A stretch of 64,000 nt of DNA from JACVRW01 sp963751105 (GTDB lineage: Bacteria; Actinomycetota; Thermoleophilia; Solirubrobacterales; Thermoleophilaceae): the NCBI GenBank assembly GCA_963751105.1, contig CAVVTG010000002.1:992001-1056000 (forward strand), read 5' to 3'. Below the pieces are notes generated by a model. The model saw only the letters and a list, made by a program, of their open reading frames with translations, had not been told where the DNA came from and made no database searches. The position numbers were made by a program, and so were the translations under genes. Shown here piece by piece: positions 42,829 to 50,958 of the stretch. Within the stretch, counting starts at the first letter, position 1. Every line of letters starts with the position of its first letter.

Positions 42829-44100
42829 ATGGCCACCACCGCCCAGTCGGTAGCCGAGGTCTGCGCTCAGGCCAAGCGCGCCGCGCTCGAGCTGGCGGTG
42901 CTCGATACGGGAACCAAGAACGCTGCTCTCCACGCCATCGCCGCGTCGCTCGAGGAGCGCGCGGGTGAGATCCTCGAGGCCAACGAGCGCGATATGGAGG
43001 CGGGCGCCGAAGCGGGGCTGGACGCCAGCCTGCTCGATCGCCTGTCACTCACCGAGCAGCGCCTGGCCGGCATCGCGGCGGACGTGCGCGCCATCGCCGC
43101 GCTGCCCGATCCGGTGGGCGAGACGATCGACGGCCACCGGCTCGAGAACGGGCTCGACGTGCGCCGCGTGCGAGTGCCCCTCGGCGTGGTCGCGGTGGTC
43201 TACGAGGCGCGTCCCAACGTGACGATCGACTGCTCGGCGCTCTGCCTCAAGTCGGGTAACGCGATCGTCCTGCGCGGCTCCTCGACCGCCGCTCACTCCA
43301 ACGCGGTGCTGGCCCAGGTGGCCTCGTCGGCCGTTCGCGCCGCGGGCGTGCCCGAGGGGGCCATCTCGATCGTCTCCGGAGGCGATCGCGACGAGCTGCG
43401 TCAGATCGCCACCCAGGACGGCGTGGTCGATCTGGTGATCCCGCGCGGCGGCGACGGGCTGAAGGACGCGCTCAAGGAGCACGCCACGGTGCCCGTCATC
43501 TACGCCGCCGGTGGGAACGGGCACGTGTTCGTGGACGCGACCGCTGACCTCGACGACGCCGTGGCCATCACCGTCAACGCGAAGGTCCAGCGGCCGTCGA
43601 CCTGCAACGCCGCGGAGACGCTGCTGGTGCACGCCGATGTGGCGGCGGACTTCCTGCCACGCGCGCTCCGCGAGCTGCGCGAGTCGGGCGTGGAGCTCCG
43701 GGTGGACGGCCGCACGCGCTCGCTGGCCGGGCCGCTGGCCGACTCGCTCAGGGACGCGAGCGAGGACGACTGGGCCACCGAGTACCACGCGCTGATCCTG
43801 GCGGTGAAGGTGGTGGACTCGGTCGACGAGGCGATAGAGCACGTCAACCGCTACGGCTCCGGGCACTCCGAGGCCATCGTCACCGGCTCGACTGGATCGG
43901 CACAGGCCTTCACCGGCGGTGTCGACGCCGCCTGCGTGTACGTGAACGCGTCCACGCGCTTCACCGACGGCGCGGTGTTCGGAATGGGCGCGGAGATCGG
44001 CAACTCCACGCAGAAGCTGCACGCCCGCGGCCCGATCGGGTTGCGGGAGCTCACCACCTACAAGTTCGTCGTCGAAGGCGCCGGGCAGGTCCGCGGCTAG
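42829..44100 (+). CDS. proA: Gamma-glutamyl phosphate reductase
   Basis: 423 aa aldehyde-dehydrogenase-fold enzyme, second step of proline synthesis (NADPH-dependent). Signatures are VPLGVVAVVYEARPNVTID, LKSGNAIVLRGSSTAAHSN and the catalytic Cys in KVQRPSTCNAAETLLVH. ATG at 42829, chosen for the family N-terminus; an upstream open frame lies inside the MATE gene and is not coding. Confidence 0.96.
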   Translation: MATTAQSVAEVCAQAKRAALELAVLDTGTKNAALHAIAASLEERAGEILEANERDMEAGAEAGLDASLLDRLSLTEQRLAGIAADVRAIAALPDPVGETIDGHRLENGLDVRRVRVPLGVVAVVYEARPNVTIDCSALCLKSGNAIVLRGSSTAAHSNAVLAQVASSAVRAAGVPEGAISIVSGGDRDELRQIATQDGVVDLVIPRGGDGLKDALKEHATVPVIYAAGGNGHVFVDATADLDDAVAITVNAKVQRPSTCNAAETLLVHADVAADFLPRALRELRESGVELRVDGRTRSLAGPLADSLRDASEDDWATEYHALILAVKVVDSVDEAIEHVNRYGSGHSEAIVTGSTGSAQAFTGGVDAACVYVNASTRFTDGAVFGMGAEIGNSTQKLHARGPIGLRELTTYKFVVEGAGQVRG

Positions 44101-44112
44101 GTTGCGAAGCGC

Positions 44113-44751
44113 TTGCGCGTAGGAGTCTTCGGAGGAGCCTTCAACCCGCCGCACCTGGGCCATCTGGTGTGCGCGCAGGAGGCACTGGTGCAGCTCGACC
44201 TGGAGCGGGTGGTGCTCGTGCCCGTGGGCCAGGCGCCCCATCGCGAGATCGATGGCGACCCCGGCGCCGAGGAGCGGCTCGAGTTGGTGGAGCTCGCCGT
44301 GGCCGGCGACGACCGCTTCTCGGTCTCGCGCGCGGAGGTGGATCGCGACGGGCCGTCCTACACGGCCGACACCCTCGAGGCCATGCGCGCCGAGTCCCCC
44401 GAGGACGAGCACTTCCTGATCTTGGGTGGCGACCAGGCCGCGGCTCTGCCGTCGTGGCACGAGCCCGCCCGGGTGCTCGACCACGCCACCGTGGCCGTAG
44501 TCGAGCGCGTGGGCTGGACCCGCAGCGGCATCGGGATCCGGATCGGCCGCCTGCCCGGGGCCGACCGGGTGCGCTATCTCGACATGCCGCTCATCCAGAT
44601 CTCCTCGACCTCGATCCGCAGGCGGATACGAGAGGGGGCGCCGATCCGCTACCTCGTCCCCGGCGCGGTGGAGGAGCGGATCGAGGAGCGCGAGCTCTAC
44701 CGGGCGCCCGTCGTGGCCGTCGAAGCCCCGGTCCAGGCCGCGAAGGCATGA
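44113..44751 (+). CDS. nadD: Nicotinate-nucleotide adenylyltransferase
   Basis: 212 aa. It joins nicotinate mononucleotide and ATP in NAD synthesis. The nucleotidyltransferase motif is GGAFNPPHLGHL and the second motif is ISSTSIRRRIREG. TTG start at 44113, 12 nt after proA. The stop overlaps rsfS by 4 nt. The proA-nadD-rsfS order is common. Confidence 0.95.
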   Translation: MRVGVFGGAFNPPHLGHLVCAQEALVQLDLERVVLVPVGQAPHREIDGDPGAEERLELVELAVAGDDRFSVSRAEVDRDGPSYTADTLEAMRAESPEDEHFLILGGDQAAALPSWHEPARVLDHATVAVVERVGWTRSGIGIRIGRLPGADRVRYLDMPLIQISSTSIRRRIREGAPIRYLVPGAVEERIEERELYRAPVVAVEAPVQAAKA

Positions 44752-45110
44752 CCGGCGCTCACGACGACCCCGCGGTGCTGGCCGAGCGCGTCGCCTCCGT
44801 GGCGTCCGATCGCAAGGCGATCGACATCCGGGTGATCGACCTGCGAGGGATCGTCTCCTACACCGACTTCTTCGTCATCTGCTCAGGCAACACCGAGCGC
44901 CAGACCAAGGCGATCCACGATGCCATCTACCAGGATCTCAAGGACGACGAGGAGCGCCTGCTCCCACGCCGCAGCGAGGGCGACCGCGACGCCCGCTGGA
45001 TCCTGCTCGACTACTGGGACGTGGTGGTCCACATCTTCACTCCGGAGGCGCGGGAGTACTACCGGCTGGAGAACCTCTGGGGCGAGGCGCCGGCGCGGTC
45101 GGTGGGCTGA
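44748..45110 (+). CDS. rsfS: Ribosome silencing factor RsfS
   Basis: 120 aa (DUF143/Iojap). Signatures are DLRGIVSYTDFFVICSGNTERQ and WILLDYWDVVVHIF. It binds L14 and blocks subunit joining under starvation. ATG at 44748 overlapping the nadD stop. It marks the end of the conserved core before the decayed islet. Confidence 0.95.
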   Translation: MTGAHDDPAVLAERVASVASDRKAIDIRVIDLRGIVSYTDFFVICSGNTERQTKAIHDAIYQDLKDDEERLLPRRSEGDRDARWILLDYWDVVVHIFTPEAREYYRLENLWGEAPARSVG

Positions 45111-45132
45111 GGCTTTCCGTCCGGCGATGGTG

Positions 45133-45146
45133 CGAACATGTGTTCG
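45133..45146 (+). promoter_or_regulatory. LexA/SOS-box-like palindrome
   Basis: CGAACATGTGTTCG fits the Gram-positive LexA consensus CGAAC-N4-GTTCG perfectly and is itself a palindrome apart from the two central bases. It ends at the first base of the GTG start at 45146 of the endonuclease remnant. Confidence 0.5.
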
Positions 45147-45571
45147 TGCTGTCGACCAACCACAAGGGTGCTTTGGCGGAAGCGAAGATCGTCGCGGCCG
45201 CGGTGGAACTCGGCGTTCCGGTCCTCCGACCGATCCAGGAGCACGGGCGCTACGACCTCGCGTTCGAGCTCGGCGGAGAGATGCTGCGTGTCCAGTGCAA
45301 GTGGGGTGGCCTGGACACGAGACGGCACGGTCATCAAGGTCTGCGCTGCAGACCTCGTCATGCCTCACGCCGGCTGGCTACGTCCGAGCGTCGTACAGCG
45401 ACCGACCAGATCGATCTGGTCGCGGTCTACTGCGGCGAGCTCGATCGTTGCTACCTTCTTCCCGCACGATCGCCTGTGTCCGAACGTCGCGCCATCTGGC
45501 TGACGGCTGACCGAACCGCGTAATGGTCAGCGGGCATGCATTAACCTGGCAGGTCGATTACGACTTCGACT
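45146..45571 (+). pseudogene. PD-(D/E)XK homing-endonuclease-type gene (PDDEXK_5-like), multiply frameshifted
   Basis: From GTG 45146 the protein starts LSTNHKGALAEAKIVAAAVE and continues through the nuclease core GRYDLAFELGGEMLRVQCKW (D ... QxK). This resembles the family of the group I intron endonuclease I-Ssp6803I. After that, related sequence is spread over frames: TRDGTVIKVCAADL in frame +1 (shift at the GGGG run 45303-45306), TPAGYVRASYS in the next frame (shift near 45354-45368), then DQIDLVAVYCGELDRCYLLP back in the first frame (shift near 45398-45404). Finally PNRVMVSGHALTWQVDYDFDW is in another frame running to the tRNA (shift near 45497-45512). An open frame of 45140-45523 exists but its middle is nonsense. 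Either a decayed gene or a stretch of sequencing errors. Confidence 0.7.
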
Positions 45572-45646
45572 GGGGCTGTAGCTCAGCTGGAAGAGCGTCG
45601 CGCATGGCAGCGCGAGAGGCCAGGGGTTCGAGCCCCCTCAGCTCCA
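45572..45646 (+). tRNA. tRNA-Ala(GGC) with atypical anticodon arm
   Basis: Acceptor GGGGCTG/CAGCTCC with the alanine identity pair G3-U70 (45574/45643). D arm GCTC...GAGC; T arm AGGGG-TTCGAGC-CCCCT; discriminator A; no encoded CCA. Anticodon GGC is at 45606-45608. The anticodon arm is unusual: either 5 bp with an 8-nt loop (CATGGCAG), or 6 bp with a 6-nt loop, plus a 6-nt variable region. It is 75 nt without CCA, two longer than a normal tRNA of this shape. It may be functional, a pseudo-tRNA, or affected by sequence errors. Confidence 0.75.
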
Positions 45647-45674
45647 CTACCGATTCACCCGATGAGGCGCCGAC

Positions 45675-45836
45675 GTTGAAGTCGGTTGCCACGAGTTCCG
45701 CAACCACTTCGGCTACTACCTCGAGCAGGCCGCGGCCGGCACGGACATCGAAGTCAGCCGTCGCGGAAGGCCCTACGCCCGGCTGGTCGCGGCGCGGCCG
45801 GCCGCGCCGGAGCTCGAGCTGGTCAGCTCCGCTTGA
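45675..45836 (+). pseudogene. Phd/YefM-type antitoxin remnant
   Basis: The frame starting at 45675 reads EVGCHEFRNHFGYYLEQAAA, then TDIEVSRRGRPYARLV, and stops at 45834-45836. This is a clear prevent-host-death-family core (H-E-F-R-N-x-F ... RRGRPxARL). No start codon exists in this frame; a stop lies just upstream (45663). TTG-AAG-TCG in the neighbouring frame (45676) may be the original start, separated by a 1-nt loss. No toxin gene is adjacent. It begins 28 nt after the tRNA and overlaps the end of the convergent DUF47-like gene by 14 nt. Confidence 0.65.
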
Positions 45837-46528
45837 CCGCCATGCCCCGCAACGTGTGGGCCACGCTGTCGCAGGCGTCGATCGCATCCTCGACCCGCTC
45901 GAAGATGTCCTTCCAGCGGATCACCACCATGGGATCCACACCGCCCTGGAAGAGCGAGGTGAGGCCGGCCCGAAGGATGCGATCGCCTTCGTCCTCGAGG
46001 CGATCGATCTCGGCGAGATGGCGCTGCGCCGCGCCCAGGTCCTTCGTCGCCGTCGAGGGCGCCGAGGGCCTGCGCCACCTCGTACCCGGCCGAGGCGAGG
46101 GTGTCGGTGAGCTCTATGGCCTGATCCATGGACGCCTCGACGTGGTACAGCCCGAGGAGGTCGCCGACCTCCTCCGAGAAGTCGACGATGTCGTCCAGCC
46201 CGGAGGCGAGCGCGAGCACGTCGCTGCGGTCGAAGGGCACCGCCGGACGGGCGTGCAGGTGGTGGATGATGTCGTGGGTGACGCCGTCGTTGGCGTGCTC
46301 GACGTCCACGAGCTCGAGCCGCTTCGTGCCGCCGTCCGGCCACGAGCGCATCAGCTCCCGCAACAGCGCGGTGGACATCTCCACGTTGCGGCCCGCTCGG
46401 CCGAGCAGATCGAAGAGCTCGCCGTAGTCGGGCGCGCGTCCCACGATCGATGCCAGCCGCTCAGCCGTCCCGTTTCCGGCAGCGGAGTTGGCAACCGTCC
46501 GGCCCCGCATGGCGAATAGCCCACTCAT
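45823..46528 (-). pseudogene. DUF47/PhoU-like phosphate-transport accessory gene with one frameshift
   Basis: From the ATG at 46528, the first about 160 codons give a helical DUF47-type protein (SDVLALASGLDDIVDFSEEV, EASMDQAIELTDTLASAGYE). The conserved C-terminal half is in the next frame: HLAEIDRLEDEGDRILRAG, then QGGVDPMVVIRWKDIFERVE and DACDSVAHTLRGMAVKRS, stopping at 45823. The switch lies near 46039-46052 and needs one base removed. DUF47 proteins accompany Pit phosphate transporters; none is nearby. TAACGT lies 8 nt upstream of the ATG (minus strand). Confidence 0.8.
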
Positions 46529-46536
46529 GGCTCCTG

Positions 46537-46542
46537 ACGTTA
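46537..46542 (-). promoter_or_regulatory. -10-like TAACGT for the DUF47 gene
   Basis: On the minus strand TAACGT ends 8 nt before the ATG at 46528. Confidence 0.4.
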
Positions 46543-46605
46543 GGAACTTCCCGGCTATGCAGGTGAAAAGGCGGTGAAGTCGTCTTCCGGGCTCAGGCTA
46601 CCCGC

Positions 46606-47790
46606 CTACCCGCCGGGGTGGGCCGGGGCATTCCGGATGCGCCGGCGCGCCTCGGCGAAGCGCAGCGCCTCGTAGGCGATCAGCGCCGAGCTGATCCCCG
46701 CGGCGACTCCGACCGCGACGATCGAGTCCACCTCGGTGGCGAACGGGATGAGAGCCAGACACAGCAGCACCACGAAAACCCGCTGCTTGTTGATCGAGCG
46801 CACGTTGCGCAGCCGGAAGGCGATGTGGCCGGTGTAGTAGAGCGCCAGCCCACCGAACAGGGCTACCGCGGGCACCGTCTTCAGCGGCTCGTCGACGTCG
46901 CCCACCGTCTTCTTCACGCCGAGCGCCACCAGCACGATCCCGGCGACCATCAACAGGTGCAGATAGCTGTACGAATCGCGTGCCATTCGGGCGCGGTCGT
47001 AGCCGGTCGTCTGAGCGAAGCGCCGCTCGGCCACCACCGCCACCACGTCGAAGTACGCCCACCACATCGCCGCCGCCAAGCCGATCACGAACAGCGTGGC
47101 CAGCACCAGGCTGCTGTCGATGTCCGCACCCTCGATGCCGGCGCCGATGGCCACCAGAGACTCGCCCAGCGCGATGATGATGATCAGCGAGAAGCGCTCG
47201 GCGAAGTGACCGGCGGACACCTTGAAGCCGCGCACGCCGAACACGTACGGACCCGAGAAGTCGATGGCGAGCGCCGCGATCCACAACGCCGCCTGGACAC
47301 CCCCTTCGGCGAACCCGGCGGCGAGAATCAGCAACGGTGCCGGCAACGCCGTGCGAGAGAGAACGCGCACGGCGCCAGCGACGTCCACGTCGTCGTTGGC
47401 CTCGGCGAAGATGAAGATGTGCAGCCAGCGCACGACCGCGTAGGCGACGCCGAAGATGACCGCGTCGTCGCCGAATGCGTGAGGCGCGGCCAGCGCCGCC
47501 ACGAGCATCGCGGCCATCGCGGCGAACATCAGCAGCCGCTCCTTGTCCTGGTCGGTGTCGATGGCGTTGGTCAGCCAGGAGTAGGCGGCCCAGGCCCACC
47601 AGAGCGCGGCCAGCACCATCATTCCCTGCCCGAGGCCCTCCCAGGTGGGGTTCTCGGCCATCAGCAGCGTGACCTGGGTGAGGGCGAAGACGAAGACGAG
47701 GTCGAAGAACAGCTCGAGCGGGGCCACCCGCTTCTCGGTGCCGTCGAGCTGCCCCTCGTCGATCTCTTCCCGTGCCTCAGCGACGCTCAT
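46606..47790 (-). CDS. Low-temperature-requirement A (LtrA) family membrane protein
   Basis: 394 aa with ten or more helices. The family signature is VAPLELFFDLVFVFALTQVT near the N-terminus, followed by LWWAWAAYSWLTNAID and RFSLIIIIALGESLVAIG. LtrA was named from a cold-sensitive Listeria mutant; its molecular activity is not established. ATG at 47790. Single gene, divergent from the molybdate cluster. Confidence 0.9.
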   Translation of the reverse strand: MSVAEAREEIDEGQLDGTEKRVAPLELFFDLVFVFALTQVTLLMAENPTWEGLGQGMMVLAALWWAWAAYSWLTNAIDTDQDKERLLMFAAMAAMLVAALAAPHAFGDDAVIFGVAYAVVRWLHIFIFAEANDDVDVAGAVRVLSRTALPAPLLILAAGFAEGGVQAALWIAALAIDFSGPYVFGVRGFKVSAGHFAERFSLIIIIALGESLVAIGAGIEGADIDSSLVLATLFVIGLAAAMWWAYFDVVAVVAERRFAQTTGYDRARMARDSYSYLHLLMVAGIVLVALGVKKTVGDVDEPLKTVPAVALFGGLALYYTGHIAFRLRNVRSINKQRVFVVLLCLALIPFATEVDSIVAVGVAAGISSALIAYEALRFAEARRRIRNAPAHPGG

Positions 47791-47869
47791 GCGAGGCCAG
47801 CGATGATCGCAGGCGCGGCGCGCGGGCTGGACCAGGTCCGGGCTGGCTGCCTATGCAATGCTTAGGCAC

Positions 47870-48268
47870 ATGCCGAACAAAGAGGGACTCCTGCTGGGCG
47901 ACGCCGCCCGCGCCATCGGCGTCAGCCCGGACACGCTCCGGCGCTGGGAACGCGCGGGCAAGCTGCGCACGTCGCGCGACCACGCCAACCGCCGGCGCGT
48001 CGCGCGCCGGGAGGTGGAGCGGCTCGCCGGCCATCCCGATCGCCACCGCGCGGGCGACTCGCTCTCGGCCCGAAACCGCTTCCCAGGCGTGGTGCGCTCG
48101 GTCGAGGTGGACGGCGTGATGGCGCTGGTCGAGATCGAGGCCGGACCGCATCTGGTCACCGCCGCGGTCACGCGCGATGCCGTGGAGGAGCTCGGGCTTG
48201 CCGCCGGCGTGCCCGCCACCGCCGCGGTCAAGGCCACCTCGGTCATGATCGAGCGAGGGCCGTCGTGA
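47870..48268 (+). CDS. MerR-type HTH / molybdate-binding (Mop) regulator
   Basis: 132 aa. The N-terminal helix-turn-helix (LLLGDAARAIGVSPDTLRRW) resembles MerR/excisionase domains. The C-terminal TOBE/Mop module (residues about 67-130; NRFPGVVRSVEVDGVMALVEI, ATAAVKATSVMIERG) binds molybdate in related proteins. It probably senses molybdate and controls the modABC genes that follow (inference). The ATG at 47870 is preferred to 47858. A TATGCA -10-like hexamer is 13 nt upstream. The stop overlaps modA by 4 nt. Confidence 0.85.
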   Translation: MPNKEGLLLGDAARAIGVSPDTLRRWERAGKLRTSRDHANRRRVARREVERLAGHPDRHRAGDSLSARNRFPGVVRSVEVDGVMALVEIEAGPHLVTAAVTRDAVEELGLAAGVPATAAVKATSVMIERGPS

Positions 48269-49062
48269 AGGGGCCGGCGCTCGTGCTGGCCGCCGGCGCT
48301 CTGCTGGTCGGGGCCTGCGGCAATGACGACGAGGGCGACGGGGGCAACGGCGGCGGCGGTGGCTCCGGCGGGGGAGATCCCACGCGGCTGACCGTCTCCG
48401 CGGCCGCCTCCATGACCGAGGCCATCGAGAGCTGCGCTCCCGAGTTCGGTTCCGCGGAGAATGCCGACGTGAAGTTGTCCTTCGCCGGCTCCGACGAGCT
48501 CGCGGCCCAGATTCGCCAGGGGGTGAAGGTCGACGTGTACGCAGCGGCCAACACGCGCCTGCCGGATGAGCTCTACGACGAGGATCTTCTCTCCAAGCCG
48601 GTCGAGTTCGCGACGAACGAGTTCGTGCTCGCCGTGCCCGCGGACTCCGACATCGAGTCGATCGACGACCTCACGGCGGAGGGCACCAAGATCGCCATCG
48701 GCTCCGACTCGGTGCCGATCGGGGAGTACACGCGCGAGACGCTGGCCAAGCTCCCCCCCGATCAGGAGAAGGCGATTCTCGACAGCGTCCGCTCCAACGA
48801 GCCCGACGTGAAGGGCATCGTGGGCAAGCTGACCCAGGGGGCCGTGGACGCGGGCTTCGTCTACGTCACCGACGTGAACGCCACCGGCGGTGAACTGAAG
48901 GCGATCGAGCTCCCGCCCAAGCTGGAGCCGCAGGTGACCTACGGCGCGGGCGTCGTGAAGGCCGCCCGCCAGCCCGAGCTCGCCCAGACGTTTGTCGACG
49001 GGCTGAACGACGGCGACTGCGCCACCGCGCTCGAGGAGGCAGGCTTCGGGAAGGTCGGGTGA
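48265..49062 (+). CDS. modA: Molybdate ABC transporter, substrate-binding lipoprotein
   Basis: 265 aa. Lipoprotein signal with lipobox LVGAC (Cys about residue 18), a Gly/Asp linker, then the ModA fold: TVSAAASMTEAIE (oxyanion-binding serines), FAGSDELAAQIRQG, AANTRLPDEL and FVYVTDVNATGG. It captures molybdate outside the membrane. GTG start overlapping the regulator stop. Confidence 0.94.
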   Translation: MKGPALVLAAGALLVGACGNDDEGDGGNGGGGGSGGGDPTRLTVSAAASMTEAIESCAPEFGSAENADVKLSFAGSDELAAQIRQGVKVDVYAAANTRLPDELYDEDLLSKPVEFATNEFVLAVPADSDIESIDDLTAEGTKIAIGSDSVPIGEYTRETLAKLPPDQEKAILDSVRSNEPDVKGIVGKLTQGAVDAGFVYVTDVNATGGELKAIELPPKLEPQVTYGAGVVKAARQPELAQTFVDGLNDGDCATALEEAGFGKVG

Positions 49063-49865
49063 TGTCGGTGCGCTGGTTTCCGGCGCTGCTGTTCATCAGC
49101 CTCGCGCTGGCGATCACCTTCCTCACGCTGCCCGTGGTGGCGATCTTCGTCGACCGCAGCCCCGCGGAGCTGATCGACAGCCTGGGTGAGCCCGGTGCGC
49201 TGGACGCGCTCTGGCTGAGCCTGCGCACCACCTCCGCGGCCATCGCGATCATCCTCGTGGTCGGGACTCCCGCGGCCTACCTGCTCGCTACCCGTTCGTT
49301 CCGCGGAAAGGCGGCCGTGGTCACCCTGATCGAGCTGCCGCTCGTGTTGCCCCCCGCGGTGGCGGGCATAGCGCTGCTGGCCGCCGTGGGGCCGAGCGGG
49401 ATCCTCGGCGGAGTGGTGGAGGCCGCCGGGATCGAGCTGTCGCTGGAGACGGCCGGCGTCGTGGTGGCGCTCACCTTCGTGGCCTCGCCCTTCTACGTCC
49501 GCCAGGCAATGGCCGCGTTTGCGTCGGTGGACCGGACCCTCATGGACGCGTCCCGCACCCTCGGCGCGCCCGAGTCGCGCGGCTTCTGGCGGGTGATGAT
49601 CCCGGTGGCCATGCCGGGCCTCGCCGCCGGCACGGCGCTGGCGCTCGGCCGGGCGCTGGGCGAGTTCGGCGCGACGCTGATGTTCGCCGGTTCGTTCGAA
49701 GGCATCACCCAGACGGTGCCGCTGGCCATCTACGACCGTTTCTCCACCGAGTTCGACTCGGCCCTCGCCCTGTCGGCAGTGCTCGTGGCCGTGTCGGGCG
49801 CCATTCTCCTGTCCGTGAAGCTCGTTCAGGGAAACGAGGCGCTCGGCGGTTGGCAGATGGACTGA
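49059..49865 (+). CDS. modB: Molybdate ABC transporter permease
   Basis: 268 aa with about six helices. The EAA-type cytoplasmic loop that docks ModC is visible as DASRTLGAPESRGFWRVMIP (about residues 163-182). GTG 49059 or the adjacent ATG 49062 may be used; both overlap or abut the modA stop. The 3' end overlaps modC by 16 nt. Confidence 0.94.
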   Translation: MMSVRWFPALLFISLALAITFLTLPVVAIFVDRSPAELIDSLGEPGALDALWLSLRTTSAAIAIILVVGTPAAYLLATRSFRGKAAVVTLIELPLVLPPAVAGIALLAAVGPSGILGGVVEAAGIELSLETAGVVVALTFVASPFYVRQAMAAFASVDRTLMDASRTLGAPESRGFWRVMIPVAMPGLAAGTALALGRALGEFGATLMFAGSFEGITQTVPLAIYDRFSTEFDSALALSAVLVAVSGAILLSVKLVQGNEALGGWQMD

Positions 49866-50938
49866 CGACCGCGGTGCTGAGGGTCGAGGCCACCACCCTT
49901 CTGGGGACGCTCGAGCTGGACATCGCCGTCGCCGTGGAGCGGGGCGAATGTCTCGCCCTGGCCGGGCCGTCGGGCGCCGGCAAGACCAGTGTGCTGCGGA
50001 TCGTGGCAGGACTGGTCCGGCCGCAGCGAGGGCAGGTGGAGGCCGAGGCAGAGGTCTGGCTCGACACCGAGCGCGGCATCGACGTCCCCCCTGAGAGCCG
50101 CAGCTGCGGCTACGTCTTCCAGGAGTATGCGCTCTTCCCGCATCTCACCGCATGGCAGAACGTGGCCTACGGGCTGACCCGCGTGCCGCGGCGCGATCGT
50201 CGGGCACAGGCTCACGCGATGCTCGACCGGTTCGGGCTCGCCGGCAAGGCCGATTCCCGACCGCGCAATCTGAGTGGTGGCGAGCGCCAGCGCATAGCGG
50301 TGGCGCGCGCCCTGGCCCGCGAACCGGACGTGCTCCTGCTCGACGAGCCCCTCTCGGCTCTCGACGCGCGCACCCGGGCGGGAGCCGCCCGCGAGCTGGC
50401 GGTACTCCTCAGGGAAACCGCCGCGCCCACCCTGCTCGTCACCCACGACTTCGCCGAGGCGGCCCAGCTGGGCGACCGCGTGGGCGTGATCGACGCGGGC
50501 CGCGTGGTGCAGGAGGGGACTCCGACCGAGCTCGCCGCCGCGCCCCGCTCGGCCTTCGTCGCGGACTTCACCGGCGCCGTGGTCCTCACCGGCACCGCGA
50601 GCGGCGGCGCCGACGGGCTCACCCACGTCGCCCTCGACGGAGGCGGCTCGGTGGCGAGCACCGATCCGGGCAGCGGCGAGGTGGCGGTATCGATCTATCC
50701 GTGGGAGATCGCGATCGAGCCCCCAGGACAGGGCTCCCACGGTTCCGCCCGCAATCACCTCACGGCGGAGATCGTCTCCATCACGGCCGTCGGCAACCGG
50801 GTGCGACTCGGGCTCGCGGGCCCACAGCCGCTCGCGGCCGAGATCACCCGCGCCTCGGCGGACCAGTTGCAGCTCGAGCCGGGCGCTACCGTCACCGCGA
50901 CCTGGAAGGCGGCGGCCACCCGCGTGGTGGCCGCCTGA
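49850..50938 (+). CDS. modC: Molybdate ABC transporter ATP-binding protein
   Basis: 362 aa. Walker A GPSGAGKTS, Q-loop YVFQEYALFPHL, signature LSGGERQR, Walker B LLLDEPLSALD and switch His LVTHDFAEA are present. The C-terminal TOBE domain (from about residue 290; LTAEIVSITAVGNRVRLGLA) may bind molybdate and give feedback. TTG start at 49850 inside modB. Confidence 0.95.
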   Translation: MADGLTTAVLRVEATTLLGTLELDIAVAVERGECLALAGPSGAGKTSVLRIVAGLVRPQRGQVEAEAEVWLDTERGIDVPPESRSCGYVFQEYALFPHLTAWQNVAYGLTRVPRRDRRAQAHAMLDRFGLAGKADSRPRNLSGGERQRIAVARALAREPDVLLLDEPLSALDARTRAGAARELAVLLRETAAPTLLVTHDFAEAAQLGDRVGVIDAGRVVQEGTPTELAAAPRSAFVADFTGAVVLTGTASGGADGLTHVALDGGGSVASTDPGSGEVAVSIYPWEIAIEPPGQGSHGSARNHLTAEIVSITAVGNRVRLGLAGPQPLAAEITRASADQLQLEPGATVTATWKAAATRVVAA

Positions 50939-50958
50939 ACACGAAGCGGAGGCACGGC

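Noticed and set aside
45523..46110. 195-codon plus-strand open frame running through the tRNA
   Set aside because: Its GCSSAGRAS...GSSPLSST segment is the familiar translation of a tRNA gene, and the rest is antisense to the DUF47 gene. Only its short 5' part (PNR...DFDW) is of interest as a nuclease remnant.
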